A DNA stretch of 64,000 nt, taken from NCBI RefSeq assembly GCF_040529065.1, contig NZ_CP132343.1:2914001-2978000 (forward strand). Reading direction: 5' to 3'. Both the position numbers and the translations under genes were made by a program. A model generated the notes under the pieces. That model did not search any database and was not told the origin of the DNA. It saw only the letters and a program-made list of their open reading frames with translations. The DNA is from Xanthomonas sacchari (GTDB lineage Bacteria > Pseudomonadota > Gammaproteobacteria > Xanthomonadales > Xanthomonadaceae). Below, one piece after another: positions 32,959 through 40,778 of this stretch; position 1 is the stretch's first letter; each line of letters opens with the position of its first letter.

Positions 32959-33147
32959 TCAGTGCAGGCCGAACCAGACCAGCGCCACCACGGCCGCCGC
33001 CAGCAACAGGGCCGCAAGCAGCCACAGCGCCCGCCGTCGACGCCGGCGCAAGCGCTGCGCGCGGGCCAGCGAGCGCAGGTCGATGTGCAGCTCTCGGCAC
33101 CACAGGTCGGTGTCGTGCCGCGACAGCAGAAAGCCGTGTCTACGCAT
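32959..33147 (-). CDS. 62-residue tail-anchored membrane protein, unknown
   Basis: A very small protein with a basic N-terminal part, an RRRRRR cluster before residue 40, and a single C-terminal membrane segment (LWLLAALLLAAAVVALVWFG, about 41-60). Its ATG lies inside the end of the upstream gene, overlapping by eight bases, which favours real coupled translation. The topology would leave the basic domain in the cytoplasm. Size and layout recall small holin- or anchor-like proteins but no homology is recognised. Confidence 0.65.
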   Translation of the reverse strand: MRRHGFLLSRHDTDLWCRELHIDLRSLARAQRLRRRRRRALWLLAALLLAAAVVALVWFGLH

Positions 33148-33598
33148 GCGCCGTCTCCTGGTCGGGGTCGTGCGGGGTGGCCGGTTCGGACAGGTGCCAC
33201 AGCTTCAGTTGCTGCCCGTCGAACAGCACCTCGCCGACCGGGGTATGGGTGCCGCGGAACAGGATCTGCAGGCGGTGGCCGGGCCGGCGCGGCCTTCGCG
33301 GCGACACCTGCAGCAGCAGGCGCGGCGCCTCGTCCGGCATCTCCACCACCTCCAGCTCCACATCGAAGGACAGGGCCAGTTCGCCGATCTGCGGCAGTTG
33401 CCACGCACGCAGTTCCCACAGCGGGATCTGCAACGCCGGCGGCTCGGCCTCCTCCGTCACCACCTGCACGGTCTCGGCGGCGCCGAAGCATGCGCGCAGC
33501 GCCCGCTCGTGGCGCGCCCGGCAGCGCCGCTGCGCATCCAGCAAGGCCGCCGACAATCCCTGCAGCAGCAGGTCGAAGTCGCAACGCAGCCTGGCCAT
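33140..33598 (-). CDS. divergent DUF2589-like protein
   Basis: A 152-residue cytoplasmic protein with no obvious annotation, but it shares the pattern of the two DUF2589-type proteins upstream. The N-terminal helix DLLLQGLSAALLDAQRR parallels DLIEALAGAVIEAQDR in the 192-residue protein. The strand segment IPLWELRAWQLPQIGELALS with FDVELE parallels APLLPLVSTNVLRIKDVEIS with FDAQLG. I therefore read it as a third, shorter paralogue with a polar C-terminal tail. The start at 33598 overlaps the upstream stop (TGATG). Confidence 0.75.
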   Translation of the reverse strand: MARLRCDFDLLLQGLSAALLDAQRRCRARHERALRACFGAAETVQVVTEEAEPPALQIPLWELRAWQLPQIGELALSFDVELEVVEMPDEAPRLLLQVSPRRPRRPGHRLQILFRGTHTPVGEVLFDGQQLKLWHLSEPATPHDPDQETAHA

Positions 33599-33858
33599 CA
33601 GTCGTCCGTCAGCCAGCCGGGCTTGCGCGGGAAGCCCACGTGGTAGCACAGCCACTGCATCACCACCTGGTGCTCGCCGATCTGCAGCACGGCGAAATTC
33701 TTCTCGGTGCCGATGATCGCACCCTTGGGCGAATCGCTCAGACATCGGTTGAGCAGGGCCCGGGCCGCTTCGATCTGCTCGGGCGTTTGCATCTGCGTCG
33801 GGTTGTCGCTACCGACCACGACCCGCTTGACGAACTTGACTTCAGTGAGGTCGAACAT
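33598..33858 (-). CDS. 86-residue protein in DUF2589/GH108 operon, unknown
   Basis: A small cytoplasmic protein of mixed fold (MFDLTEVKFVKRVVVGSDNP at the N-terminus; hydrophobic strand FAVLQIGEHQVVMQWLCYHV in the C-terminal half; ends KPGWLTDD). There is no signal or membrane segment and no recognised family. It has a GGGGGA ribosome site, starts 46 bases after the 208-residue DUF2589 gene, and its stop overlaps the next ATG. Retention between two related paralogues suggests a shared complex. Confidence 0.78.
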   Translation of the reverse strand: MFDLTEVKFVKRVVVGSDNPTQMQTPEQIEAARALLNRCLSDSPKGAIIGTEKNFAVLQIGEHQVVMQWLCYHVGFPRKPGWLTDD

Positions 33859-33904
33859 GGTTGACGAGTCCCCCGACGAGATGGTTCAACGGATCGCTAG
33901 CGGA

Positions 33905-34531
33905 TTACGGGGTGACCGCAACCGGCTTGCCGACCTTGCGCGGGGCCACCGCGGTCTGCAGGATGTCCAGCACCCGCGCCAGACCTTCCGGCGGCCCTTT
34001 GTCCGCGGCATGCACCGAGACGTGGTACTTGGCCGAGTTGTCCGAGCTGCGCGTGTTCTCCTTGCTCGTGGCCACCGAGCCCTGGATGTGCACCTTGGCC
34101 TTGAACAGGCCGAAGCCGTATTCCACGTCCGCCGACATCGACGCCGACGCATCGGTCTTTTCCTTCGAGGAGAAGGACGACTTCACTTCCATGTCGAAGG
34201 TGACGTCCACGGTCTGGATGCTCAGGCTGGGCACGTTGACGATGGCCAGCAGCGGTACTTCCAGCTCGACCTCTTCCTCGGCGATGCCGCCGGCATTGTC
34301 CGGATCGTCGACCGGCCGCTTGAAGCGGAAGCTGGCGGTGCGGGTCGCGCCGGTGCCCTGCGGATCCTTGGGATCGGTCGGGGGCAGGAAGCCGATGACG
34401 CGGATGAAATCGGCGGTGGCGCGGGCCAGCTTGACCTGCGCGTCGCAGGCCGCATCCAGCGGTCCGCCGATCAGGTCGCCCATGGGCAGACCCTTGAATT
34501 GACTTGACATGTTGACGAGTTCGTCAGCCAT
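33905..34531 (-). CDS. DUF2589 domain-containing protein
   Basis: A 208-residue protein of the DUF2589 family, whose function is unknown. The N-terminal motif GDLIGGPLDAACDAQVKLAR leading to ADFIRVIGF is diagnostic. A beta-rich central domain with VPLLAIVNVPSLSIQTVDVT then FDMEVK follows, and the C-terminus has the segment PPEGLARVLDILQTAV. No signal peptide or membrane helix is present. It starts 12 bases after its 192-residue paralogue and has an AAGGAG site. It may form a structural or scaffold protein, which is inference from its beta-rich composition. Confidence 0.88.
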   Translation of the reverse strand: MADELVNMSSQFKGLPMGDLIGGPLDAACDAQVKLARATADFIRVIGFLPPTDPKDPQGTGATRTASFRFKRPVDDPDNAGGIAEEEVELEVPLLAIVNVPSLSIQTVDVTFDMEVKSSFSSKEKTDASASMSADVEYGFGLFKAKVHIQGSVATSKENTRSSDNSAKYHVSVHAADKGPPEGLARVLDILQTAVAPRKVGKPVAVTP

Positions 34532-34543
34532 TGCAGTGACTCC

Positions 34544-35122
34544 TTAGTTGGTGGGATTGGTTACATCGTCCGTGCCCGCGACGTCCGGCTTGTCGGCCAT
34601 GACCGTCTTGAACACGCCCTGCGTCTGCGCCAGATGGTTGAGCAATCTGGCCGCTCCGTCAGTCGGTTCGGTGCCTTCCACGCGCAACACGACGTGGACG
34701 GCACTCTGGCGCTGGCTCCGCGCGCTGGCGCTGGTATCCACGCGCACGCTGGAACGGGTGGCGGTGCGCTTGGCCTGCCAGGCCGCCTGCGGGCCGGGCG
34801 ATTCCGGCGCGAAGAAGCCGTCGGCGGACTGCAGGCCGCCGAGGTCGCCGAGCTGCGCATCGAAGCTGATCTCCACGTCCTTGATCCGCAGCACGTTGGT
34901 CGAGACCAGCGGCAGCAGCGGCGCGCGGTAGTAGTCCTCGTCGCCCTCGGCCGCCTGCGGGTGCTGCGACGGCAGGCGGATGATCACGCTCTTGGGCCGG
35001 TGGAACTCGTCGAAGTAGTCGCCGAGGTTGGCCATCTGGTGCTGCTCGATGCGGTCCTGCGCCTCGATCACCGCGCCGGCCAGCGCTTCGATCAGGTCGT
35101 TCAATGCGGTCGGTCCAGCCAT
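34544..35122 (-). CDS. DUF2589-like protein, second paralogue
   Basis: A 192-residue cytoplasmic protein related to the 208-residue DUF2589 protein beside it. Shared parts are the N-terminal helix LNDLIEALAGAVIEAQDRIE, the strand APLLPLVSTNVLRIKDVEIS with FDAQLG, and the C-terminal PTDGAARLLNHLAQTQ that mirrors PPEGLARVLDILQ. An additional DYFDEFHRPKSVIIRLPSQ segment lies between helix and barrel. The ribosome site GGAG precedes the start. It is second in the operon after the muramidase gene. Confidence 0.82.
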   Translation of the reverse strand: MAGPTALNDLIEALAGAVIEAQDRIEQHQMANLGDYFDEFHRPKSVIIRLPSQHPQAAEGDEDYYRAPLLPLVSTNVLRIKDVEISFDAQLGDLGGLQSADGFFAPESPGPQAAWQAKRTATRSSVRVDTSASARSQRQSAVHVVLRVEGTEPTDGAARLLNHLAQTQGVFKTVMADKPDVAGTDDVTNPTN

Positions 35123-35192
35123 GGTCGCTCCGGGAGAAGGAAGGCCACCGTCGGCGACGGCGGCGGATCGGCGGCGCGCGCCGGGCGCGCTC

Positions 35193-35217
35193 GCTCAGGT
35201 CAGCTCAGGTCAGGTCA
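35193..35217. repeat. short tandem repeat at the end of the GH108 gene
   Basis: Two exact copies of GCTCAGGTCA followed by GGTCA lie across the stop codon of the muramidase gene and into the 82-base gap. This is a small direct repeat only. Confidence 0.6.
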
Positions 35218-35744
35218 GGAAAGGAGTCGGTGCGCGCCAGCCAGCCCTTGAGGAACTTGCCCAGCGGCGGCTTGGCCGCGACCAGGCGCTGGTAGTAGTC
35301 GCGCCGGCCCTGCTTGTAGCGTGCGTACAGATCGCGCTGGTCGGCGGCCTTCAGCGCCGCCAGGGTGGCCGAACCGAACTTGCCGTCCTCCGGCAGCTTC
35401 AGCGCCGGCGTCTGCGCGTTGAGCACGCGCTGCAGCAGCTTGATGGCGTTGTTGCCGGCGTTGACCTGGAAGTCGAACAGGATGTTGGCCAGCGGCTGCA
35501 GCGCGATCTCGTCGCCATGCACCGCATTCCAGTAGCAGGTCTTGTAGATCACCCCGGCCTGCGCGTCGGTGAGCGCACGCAGATTGTCAAGGGTCGGCTC
35601 CAGTTGCAGCAGGCTTTTGGCGTACAGGCGAAACGTGGCCATGGTGACGCCCTTGTTGGTGGCACCGCCCGGGTCCACCGGATCGTTGACGAAGCCACCC
35701 TCGTGCTTGAGCAGGGTCGGAAAGAATGCGTTGAAGTCGGCCAT
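35205..35744 (-). CDS. GH108 family muramidase with peptidoglycan-binding domain
   Basis: A 179-residue lysozyme-like enzyme of glycoside hydrolase family 108 (ZliS type), predicted to cut the glycan chain of peptidoglycan. The catalytic Glu15 lies in KHEGGFVNDPVDPGGATNKG, the family hallmark. The C-terminal half has a PG-binding type 3 domain (LLQRVLNAQ ... LPEDGKFGSATLAALKA). There is no signal peptide, so it needs a holin, lysis or secretion route to reach the wall. It has a GGAGG site, is the first gene of the operon, and is divergent from the carbonic anhydrase gene across 193 bases. No phage structural genes are near. Confidence 0.93.
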   Translation of the reverse strand: MADFNAFFPTLLKHEGGFVNDPVDPGGATNKGVTMATFRLYAKSLLQLEPTLDNLRALTDAQAGVIYKTCYWNAVHGDEIALQPLANILFDFQVNAGNNAIKLLQRVLNAQTPALKLPEDGKFGSATLAALKAADQRDLYARYKQGRRDYYQRLVAAKPPLGKFLKGWLARTDSFPDLT

Positions 35745-35937
35745 GGGATCCTCCGCTGATGCCCGGTGTGGGCGTGGAGGAAGTCTGCGCAGCGGCCCGC
35801 GTCGGCGGGATCGGCAAAAGCCCGATCCGGCGGCGCCTGCGCACTGAGCCGCCGCGCGCATCCGCAAGCCAGGCATGCAGGCGCTGCATGGGCGCGGGCC
35901 GCGCGCCGGCCGCGGGCTTCTGGGATAATGGCCGGCA

Positions 35938-36600
35938 ATGAGCAAAATCGCCGAACTCCTGCGCAACAATCGCGCCTGGTCCGATCGCATCAGCCGCGAA
36001 GACCCGGATTTCTTCAGCCGTCTGTCCAAGCAACAGACGCCGGAATACCTGTGGATCGGCTGCTCCGATTCGCGGGTGCCGGCGAACCAGATCATCGACA
36101 TGGCACCGGGCGAGGTGTTCGTCCACCGCAACATCGCCAACGTGGTCGTGCACACCGACCTGAACTGCCTGTCGGTGATCCAGTTCGCAGTGGAGGTGCT
36201 GAAGGTGCGGCACATCCTGGTCGTGGGCCACTACGGCTGCGGCGGCGTGCACGCGGGCCTGACCCGCGCGCGGCTGGGCCTGGTCGACAACTGGATCCGC
36301 CACGTCACCGACGTGGCCGAGAAGCACGAGCAGTGCCTGCAGCAGGCCGGCGACCTCAACGTGCAGCATGCGCGCCTGTGCGAGCTCAACGTGCTCGAGC
36401 AGGTGGTCAACGTCAGCCGGACCTCGATCGTGCTCGACGCCTGGGCGCGCGGCCAGGAACTGACCGTGCACGGCTGGGTCTACAGCCTGCGCGACGGCCG
36501 CGTGCACGACCTGGGCATGGAACTGGACCGCATCGAGGACCTGGTCCCGCGCTACGACGCCGCCCTGGCGCGGATCGGCCAGGACCGCGAGGACCGCTGA
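35938..36600 (+). CDS. can: beta-carbonic anhydrase
   Basis: Interconverts CO2 and bicarbonate in the cytoplasm. The 220-residue beta-class enzyme has its zinc ligands in place: Cys42 and the Asp44-Arg46 dyad in [10 protein letters not shown], His98 and Cys101 in VVGHYGCGG. The length and C-terminal [19 protein letters not shown] match the Can subgroup. It precedes nbaC by 38 bases and may be cotranscribed with the kynurenine genes. Confidence 0.97.
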   Translation: MSKIAELLRNNRAWSDRISREDPDFFSRLSKQQTPEYLWIGCSDSRVPANQIIDMAPGEVFVHRNIANVVVHTDLNCLSVIQFAVEVLKVRHILVVGHYGCGGVHAGLTRARLGLVDNWIRHVTDVAEKHEQCLQQAGDLNVQHARLCELNVLEQVVNVSRTSIVLDAWARGQELTVHGWVYSLRDGRVHDLGMELDRIEDLVPRYDAALARIGQDREDR

Positions 36601-36638
36601 GCGGTCCGCCGCTCCGCCCCTTTCCGCAAGGAACCCGC

Positions 36639-37160
36639 ATGCTGCCTGGCCCGCTCAACCTGCACGCCTGGATCGACGCCCACCGCCACCTGCTCAAGCC
36701 GCCGGTGGGCAACAAGTGCCTGTATGCCGGTGACTTCATCGTCATGGTGGTCGGCGGGCCGAACGCGCGCAGCGACTACCACTACGACGAAGGCCCGGAG
36801 TGGTTCTACCAACTCGAAGGCGAGATGGTGCTGAAGATCCAGGAAGACGGCGCGGTGCGCGAGATCCCGATCCGCGCCGGCGAGACCTTCCTGCTGCCGC
36901 CGAAGGTGCCGCACTCGCCGCAGCGCGGGCCCGACTCGGTCGGCCTGGTGATCGAGCGGCGACGCCTGCCGCACGAGCAGGACGGCCTGCTGTGGTTCTG
37001 CGAGCGCTGCAACCACCTGCTGCACGAAGCCTACTTCCCGCTGCAGGACATCGAGACCGACTTCCCACCGGTGTTCGCGCGCTTCTATGCTTCCGAAGCG
37101 CTGCGCACCTGCGCCCGCTGCGGCCACGTGCATCCGCTGCCGGCGGCCGCCGCGCCGTGA
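36639..37160 (+). CDS. nbaC: 3-hydroxyanthranilate 3,4-dioxygenase
   Basis: Opens the ring of 3-hydroxyanthranilate to a semialdehyde that cyclises to quinolinate, the NAD precursor. The 173-residue cupin has the iron ligands His48, Glu54 and His92 ([16 protein letters not shown] and [12 protein letters not shown]). Bacterial-type rubredoxin-like cysteines lie at 121, 124, 158 and 161 (WFCERCNH and TCARCGH). The start at 36639 follows AAGGAA. With kynU and kmo downstream it makes up the eukaryote-like route to NAD known in xanthomonads. Confidence 0.96.
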   Translation: MLPGPLNLHAWIDAHRHLLKPPVGNKCLYAGDFIVMVVGGPNARSDYHYDEGPEWFYQLEGEMVLKIQEDGAVREIPIRAGETFLLPPKVPHSPQRGPDSVGLVIERRRLPHEQDGLLWFCERCNHLLHEAYFPLQDIETDFPPVFARFYASEALRTCARCGHVHPLPAAAAP

Positions 37161-37191
37161 TCGCCTGGCGCCCGCGCCTCTCGGGACCGCA

Positions 37192-39336
37192 ATGCTGCGC
37201 AGCCTGATCGCGCTCAAGCCGCGCGACGTGCCGGTGCGCGTGGCTCTGCGCAACACCGCCGCGGTGGTCGCGCCGCTGGCGCTGGGCGTGGCCGCCGGCC
37301 ATGCCGAGCTGGGCCTGGCGGTGTCCACCGGCGCGCTCAACACCATGTTTTCCGACCAGCCCGGCCCGTACCGGGCGCGGATGCAGCGCATGCTGATGGC
37401 GGCGCTGGCGGCCGGCATCGCCGCGCTGCTCGGCATGCTGATCGGTGCGCATACCGTGGCGCTGGCGCTGTGCGCGCTGCTGCTCGGCCTCGGCGGCGGC
37501 CTGCTGGTGGCGCTGGGCCCGGTGGCCGCGCGGGTCGGGCTGACCAGCATGATCCTGCTGGTGGTCAGTGCCGACGTGCGCCTGCCGCCGTTGCAGAGCG
37601 TGGGCGTGGCCACGCTGATCTTCGCCGGCGGCGTGCTGCAGATGCTGATGGCGCTGGCGGCCTGGCCGCTGCAGCGCTACCGCCCGGAGCGCTTCGCGCT
37701 GGCCGACCTGATGCGGCAACTGGCCGGCATCGCCCGCCAGCGGCCGAGCGCGACCGCGGCGCCGCCGGCCACCGAGGCGGTGCTCGAGGCGATGGTGATG
37801 CTGCACGGCGAACACCGCTCGCGTGGGCGTGCGGTGCAGGCGTTTCGGGTCATCGCCGAATTGTGCGAACGCGCGCGGCTGGAACTGCTGACCTTGGCCG
37901 ACCTGCACGGACGCCTGGAGCCGGCGTCGCCGGCGCGGCTGCCGATCGAACGCGTGCTCGAGCGCAGCGCGGTGGTGCTGGACCAGCTCGCGCACGCACT
38001 GGACAGCGCCGAGGACCCGGACGCGGCCACTGCGTCGATGACCGGATTCGACGATCTGGTGGACGCGCTGGCGCAAGTGCAGGCGCAGGCCGAGGACACC
38101 CGCGAACGCCGCCTGCTGCGCATCGCGGTGGCACGCGCGCAGGGCCTGGGCGGCCAGCTGCGCGCGCTGGCACGCAATGGCCGCTGGGCCAGCAGCCGCG
38201 GCGAGATCCAGGCCGAACTGGCCGAAGCGCAGTTGCCGGCGGCACTGCGCCCGCTGGCGCCGCTGCAGACCTTGCGGGCGAACCTGAATCTGTCCTCGGT
38301 GGCGTTCCGCCACGCGCTGCGCTGCGGGGTATGCCTGGCGCTGGCGGTTCTGTTCGCGCGCTGGCAGGCGATCCCGCACGGCTACTGGATCCCGATGACC
38401 ACTGCGATCGTGCTCAAGCCGGATTTCGGCGGCACCCTCAGCTTCGGCGCGCTACGCGTGGCCGGCACCTTCGCCGGGCTGCTGCTGGCCACCGTGCTGG
38501 CCCACTTCGTGATGGATGGGGCGGTGGTCCGGCTGCTGTTGCTGACCGTGTTCTGCCTGGGGTTTCGCCTGCTGACTCAGGTCAACTACGGGCTCGGCGT
38601 GGCGTCGCTGACCGGCATGCTGGTGCTGTTGCTGTCGTTCGAAGGCATGGCCCCGGGCGAGGCGATCGGCGAGCGCATCCAGGCCACCGTGCTCGGCAGC
38701 GCGCTGGCGCTGGCCGCCTACGCGCTGTGGCCGACCTGGGAGCGCAAGCACATCCGCGCGATCCTGGCGCAGTTGCTGCTCGCCTACCGCGACCATCTCG
38801 ACGCGGTGCTGGAAGGCCGCCTGCAGGCGCTGCCGGAGACCCGCGCGGCCTCGCGCACCGCGCGCACCAACGCGCAGGCCTCGATCGAACGCCTGCGCGG
38901 CGAGCCGCGGCGCAAGCGCAACCTGCGCGAACTGACCCTGGCCGAATCGGTGCTGGCCAACGGCAACCGGCTGATCCGCGCCTCGCTGGCGATGGAGGCG
39001 GTGCTGCGCGATGCGCCGCCACCGCCGCCGCTGCCGGAACTGCGGCACTTCCGGCAGCAGGCGCATGCCGCTCTGACCGAACTGGCCGAGGGCCTGCGCA
39101 GCGGCACGCCACCGCCGCAGGCCAGCCTGCGCGCGGACGAGCGGCGCCTGGCCGAGGCGCTGGCCGCGCAGCCGCAGGACGGCAGCGACGGCGGCGCCCT
39201 GTCCGCACTGGGCGACACCAGCGACCGCGTCGCCGACAGCATCGGCACCCTCACCCACCTGGTCCGCAGTGCGCTGCTGCCGGCGACCGCGGCCAACAAG
39301 GAACATCCACCGGCGACCGCGCACCGCAGCGGGTGA
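37192..39336 (+). CDS. FUSC family membrane protein, putative aromatic-acid exporter
   Basis: A 714-residue inner-membrane protein with two clusters of membrane segments, about residues 18-165 and 365-515, each followed by a helical cytoplasmic domain. The arrangement and the segment HGYWIPMTTAIVLKPDFGGTL are those of fusaric-acid-resistance (FUSC/YccS) proteins, which often export aromatic acids. The start at 37192 is chosen because it puts the first hydrophobic region near the N-terminus, 31 bases after nbaC. Its place inside the kynurenine gene set suggests export of a pathway intermediate such as 3-hydroxyanthranilate; that is inferred. Confidence 0.85.
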   Translation: MLRSLIALKPRDVPVRVALRNTAAVVAPLALGVAAGHAELGLAVSTGALNTMFSDQPGPYRARMQRMLMAALAAGIAALLGMLIGAHTVALALCALLLGLGGGLLVALGPVAARVGLTSMILLVVSADVRLPPLQSVGVATLIFAGGVLQMLMALAAWPLQRYRPERFALADLMRQLAGIARQRPSATAAPPATEAVLEAMVMLHGEHRSRGRAVQAFRVIAELCERARLELLTLADLHGRLEPASPARLPIERVLERSAVVLDQLAHALDSAEDPDAATASMTGFDDLVDALAQVQAQAEDTRERRLLRIAVARAQGLGGQLRALARNGRWASSRGEIQAELAEAQLPAALRPLAPLQTLRANLNLSSVAFRHALRCGVCLALAVLFARWQAIPHGYWIPMTTAIVLKPDFGGTLSFGALRVAGTFAGLLLATVLAHFVMDGAVVRLLLLTVFCLGFRLLTQVNYGLGVASLTGMLVLLLSFEGMAPGEAIGERIQATVLGSALALAAYALWPTWERKHIRAILAQLLLAYRDHLDAVLEGRLQALPETRAASRTARTNAQASIERLRGEPRRKRNLRELTLAESVLANGNRLIRASLAMEAVLRDAPPPPPLPELRHFRQQAHAALTELAEGLRSGTPPPQASLRADERRLAEALAAQPQDGSDGGALSALGDTSDRVADSIGTLTHLVRSALLPATAANKEHPPATAHRSG

Positions 39337-39460
39337 ACACCGACGCGGCCTGCGCGCTCGGCAAGGCCCGCGCGGCAGCGCCCGCCCACGCCGCCCGGCA
39401 GTCACCTCACGTCGTCCCTCACGCTCTAGACTCTCGCCCTGCTTCCCGGAACCAATGCCG

Positions 39461-40732
39461 ATGAACGAGATCCTGTCCCGCCAGCACGCCATCGCCCTCG
39501 ACGCCGCCGATCCGCTGCGCGCCCTGCGCCAGGAGTTCCTGTTCCCGCAGCACCAGGGCGCGGACCAGGCCTATTTCGTCGGCAACTCGCTGGGCCTGCA
39601 GCCGCGCGGCGCGCGCGCCGCGGTGCAGGAGGTGCTGGACAAGTGGTCGTCGCTGGCGGTGGAAGGCCATTTCAACGGCGATACGCAGTGGATGACCTAC
39701 CACGAACTGCTGGCCGCGCCGCTGGCGCGGCTGGTCGGCGCGCATCCGCACGAAGTGGTGGCGATGAACACGCTGACGGTGAACCTGCACCTGCTGATGG
39801 TCAGCTTCTACCGGCCCACGCGCGAGCGCCCGGCGATCCTGATCGAGGCCGGCGCGTTCCCCTCCGACCAGCACGCGGTGGCCTCGCAGATCCGCTTCCA
39901 CGGCTTCGACCCGGCCACCGACCTGATCGAAGTGCAGCCCGACGGCGCCGACGGCACCGTGTCGCTGGCGGCGATCGAACGCGCCATCGCCGAGCACGGC
40001 CCGCGCCTGGCGCTGGTGCTGTGGCCGGGCGTGCAGTACCGCACCGGCCAGGCCTTCGACCTGGCCGCGGTGGCGCGGCTGGCACGTGCGGCCGGCGCCG
40101 CGGTCGGCTTCGATCTGGCCCACGCCATTGGCAACGTGCCGCTGCAGTTGCACGATGCGGCCCCGGACTTCGCGGTGTGGTGCCACTACAAATACCTCAA
40201 CGCCGGCCCCGGCGCGGTCGCCGGCGCGTTCGTGCATGAGCGCCATGGCCACGGCGACACCCCGCGCTTCGCCGGCTGGTGGGGCCACGACAAGCGCACC
40301 CGCTTCCGCATGGCGCCCGAGTTCGTCGCCGCGCCCGGCGCCGACGGCTGGCAGCTGAGCAATCCGCCGATCCTGAGCATGGCGCCGCTGCGCGCCTCGC
40401 TGGACCTGTTCGAGCGCGCCGGGGCGGACGCGCTGCGGCAGAAGTCGCAGCAGCTCACCGGCTACCTGGAGACGCTGATCCGCGCCCGCCTGGCCGATAC
40501 CCTGCAGATCATCACCCCGTCCGACCCGGCGCAACGCGGCTGCCAGCTGTCGCTGCGCGTGGCCGGCGGCCGCGAGCGCGGCCGCGCCCTGTTCGAGTAC
40601 CTGCAATCGGTCGGCGTGCTCGGCGACTGGCGCGAGCCGGACGTGATCCGGATCAGCCCGGTGCCGCTGTACAACCGCTACCGCGACGTCTACCGCTTCG
40701 TCGAGGAAGTGGAAACCTGGGCCGGCGTCTGA
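39461..40732 (+). CDS. kynU: kynureninase
   Basis: Cleaves kynurenine or 3-hydroxykynurenine to anthranilate or 3-hydroxyanthranilate plus alanine. The 423-residue PLP enzyme has the Schiff-base Lys244 in WCHYKYLNAGPG and FFLIAGAF-like phosphate-binding residues around SDQHAVASQIRFHG. The start is uncertain by two codons: Met at 39455 or 39461; the latter gives the common length. It lies 124 bases after the FUSC gene and directly before kmo. Confidence 0.97.
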   Translation: MNEILSRQHAIALDAADPLRALRQEFLFPQHQGADQAYFVGNSLGLQPRGARAAVQEVLDKWSSLAVEGHFNGDTQWMTYHELLAAPLARLVGAHPHEVVAMNTLTVNLHLLMVSFYRPTRERPAILIEAGAFPSDQHAVASQIRFHGFDPATDLIEVQPDGADGTVSLAAIERAIAEHGPRLALVLWPGVQYRTGQAFDLAAVARLARAAGAAVGFDLAHAIGNVPLQLHDAAPDFAVWCHYKYLNAGPGAVAGAFVHERHGHGDTPRFAGWWGHDKRTRFRMAPEFVAAPGADGWQLSNPPILSMAPLRASLDLFERAGADALRQKSQQLTGYLETLIRARLADTLQIITPSDPAQRGCQLSLRVAGGRERGRALFEYLQSVGVLGDWREPDVIRISPVPLYNRYRDVYRFVEEVETWAGV

Positions 40733-40778
40733 GCCGCCTTCTTCGCGCGGCCAGCGGCCGCGTCTTCCGGACACCGCA

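Noticed and set aside
31029-35744. Prophage remnant, suggested by the lysozyme
   Set aside because: No terminase, capsid, tail, integrase or att-like repeats; the neighbouring genes are core chromosomal and the other seven genes are not typical phage genes.
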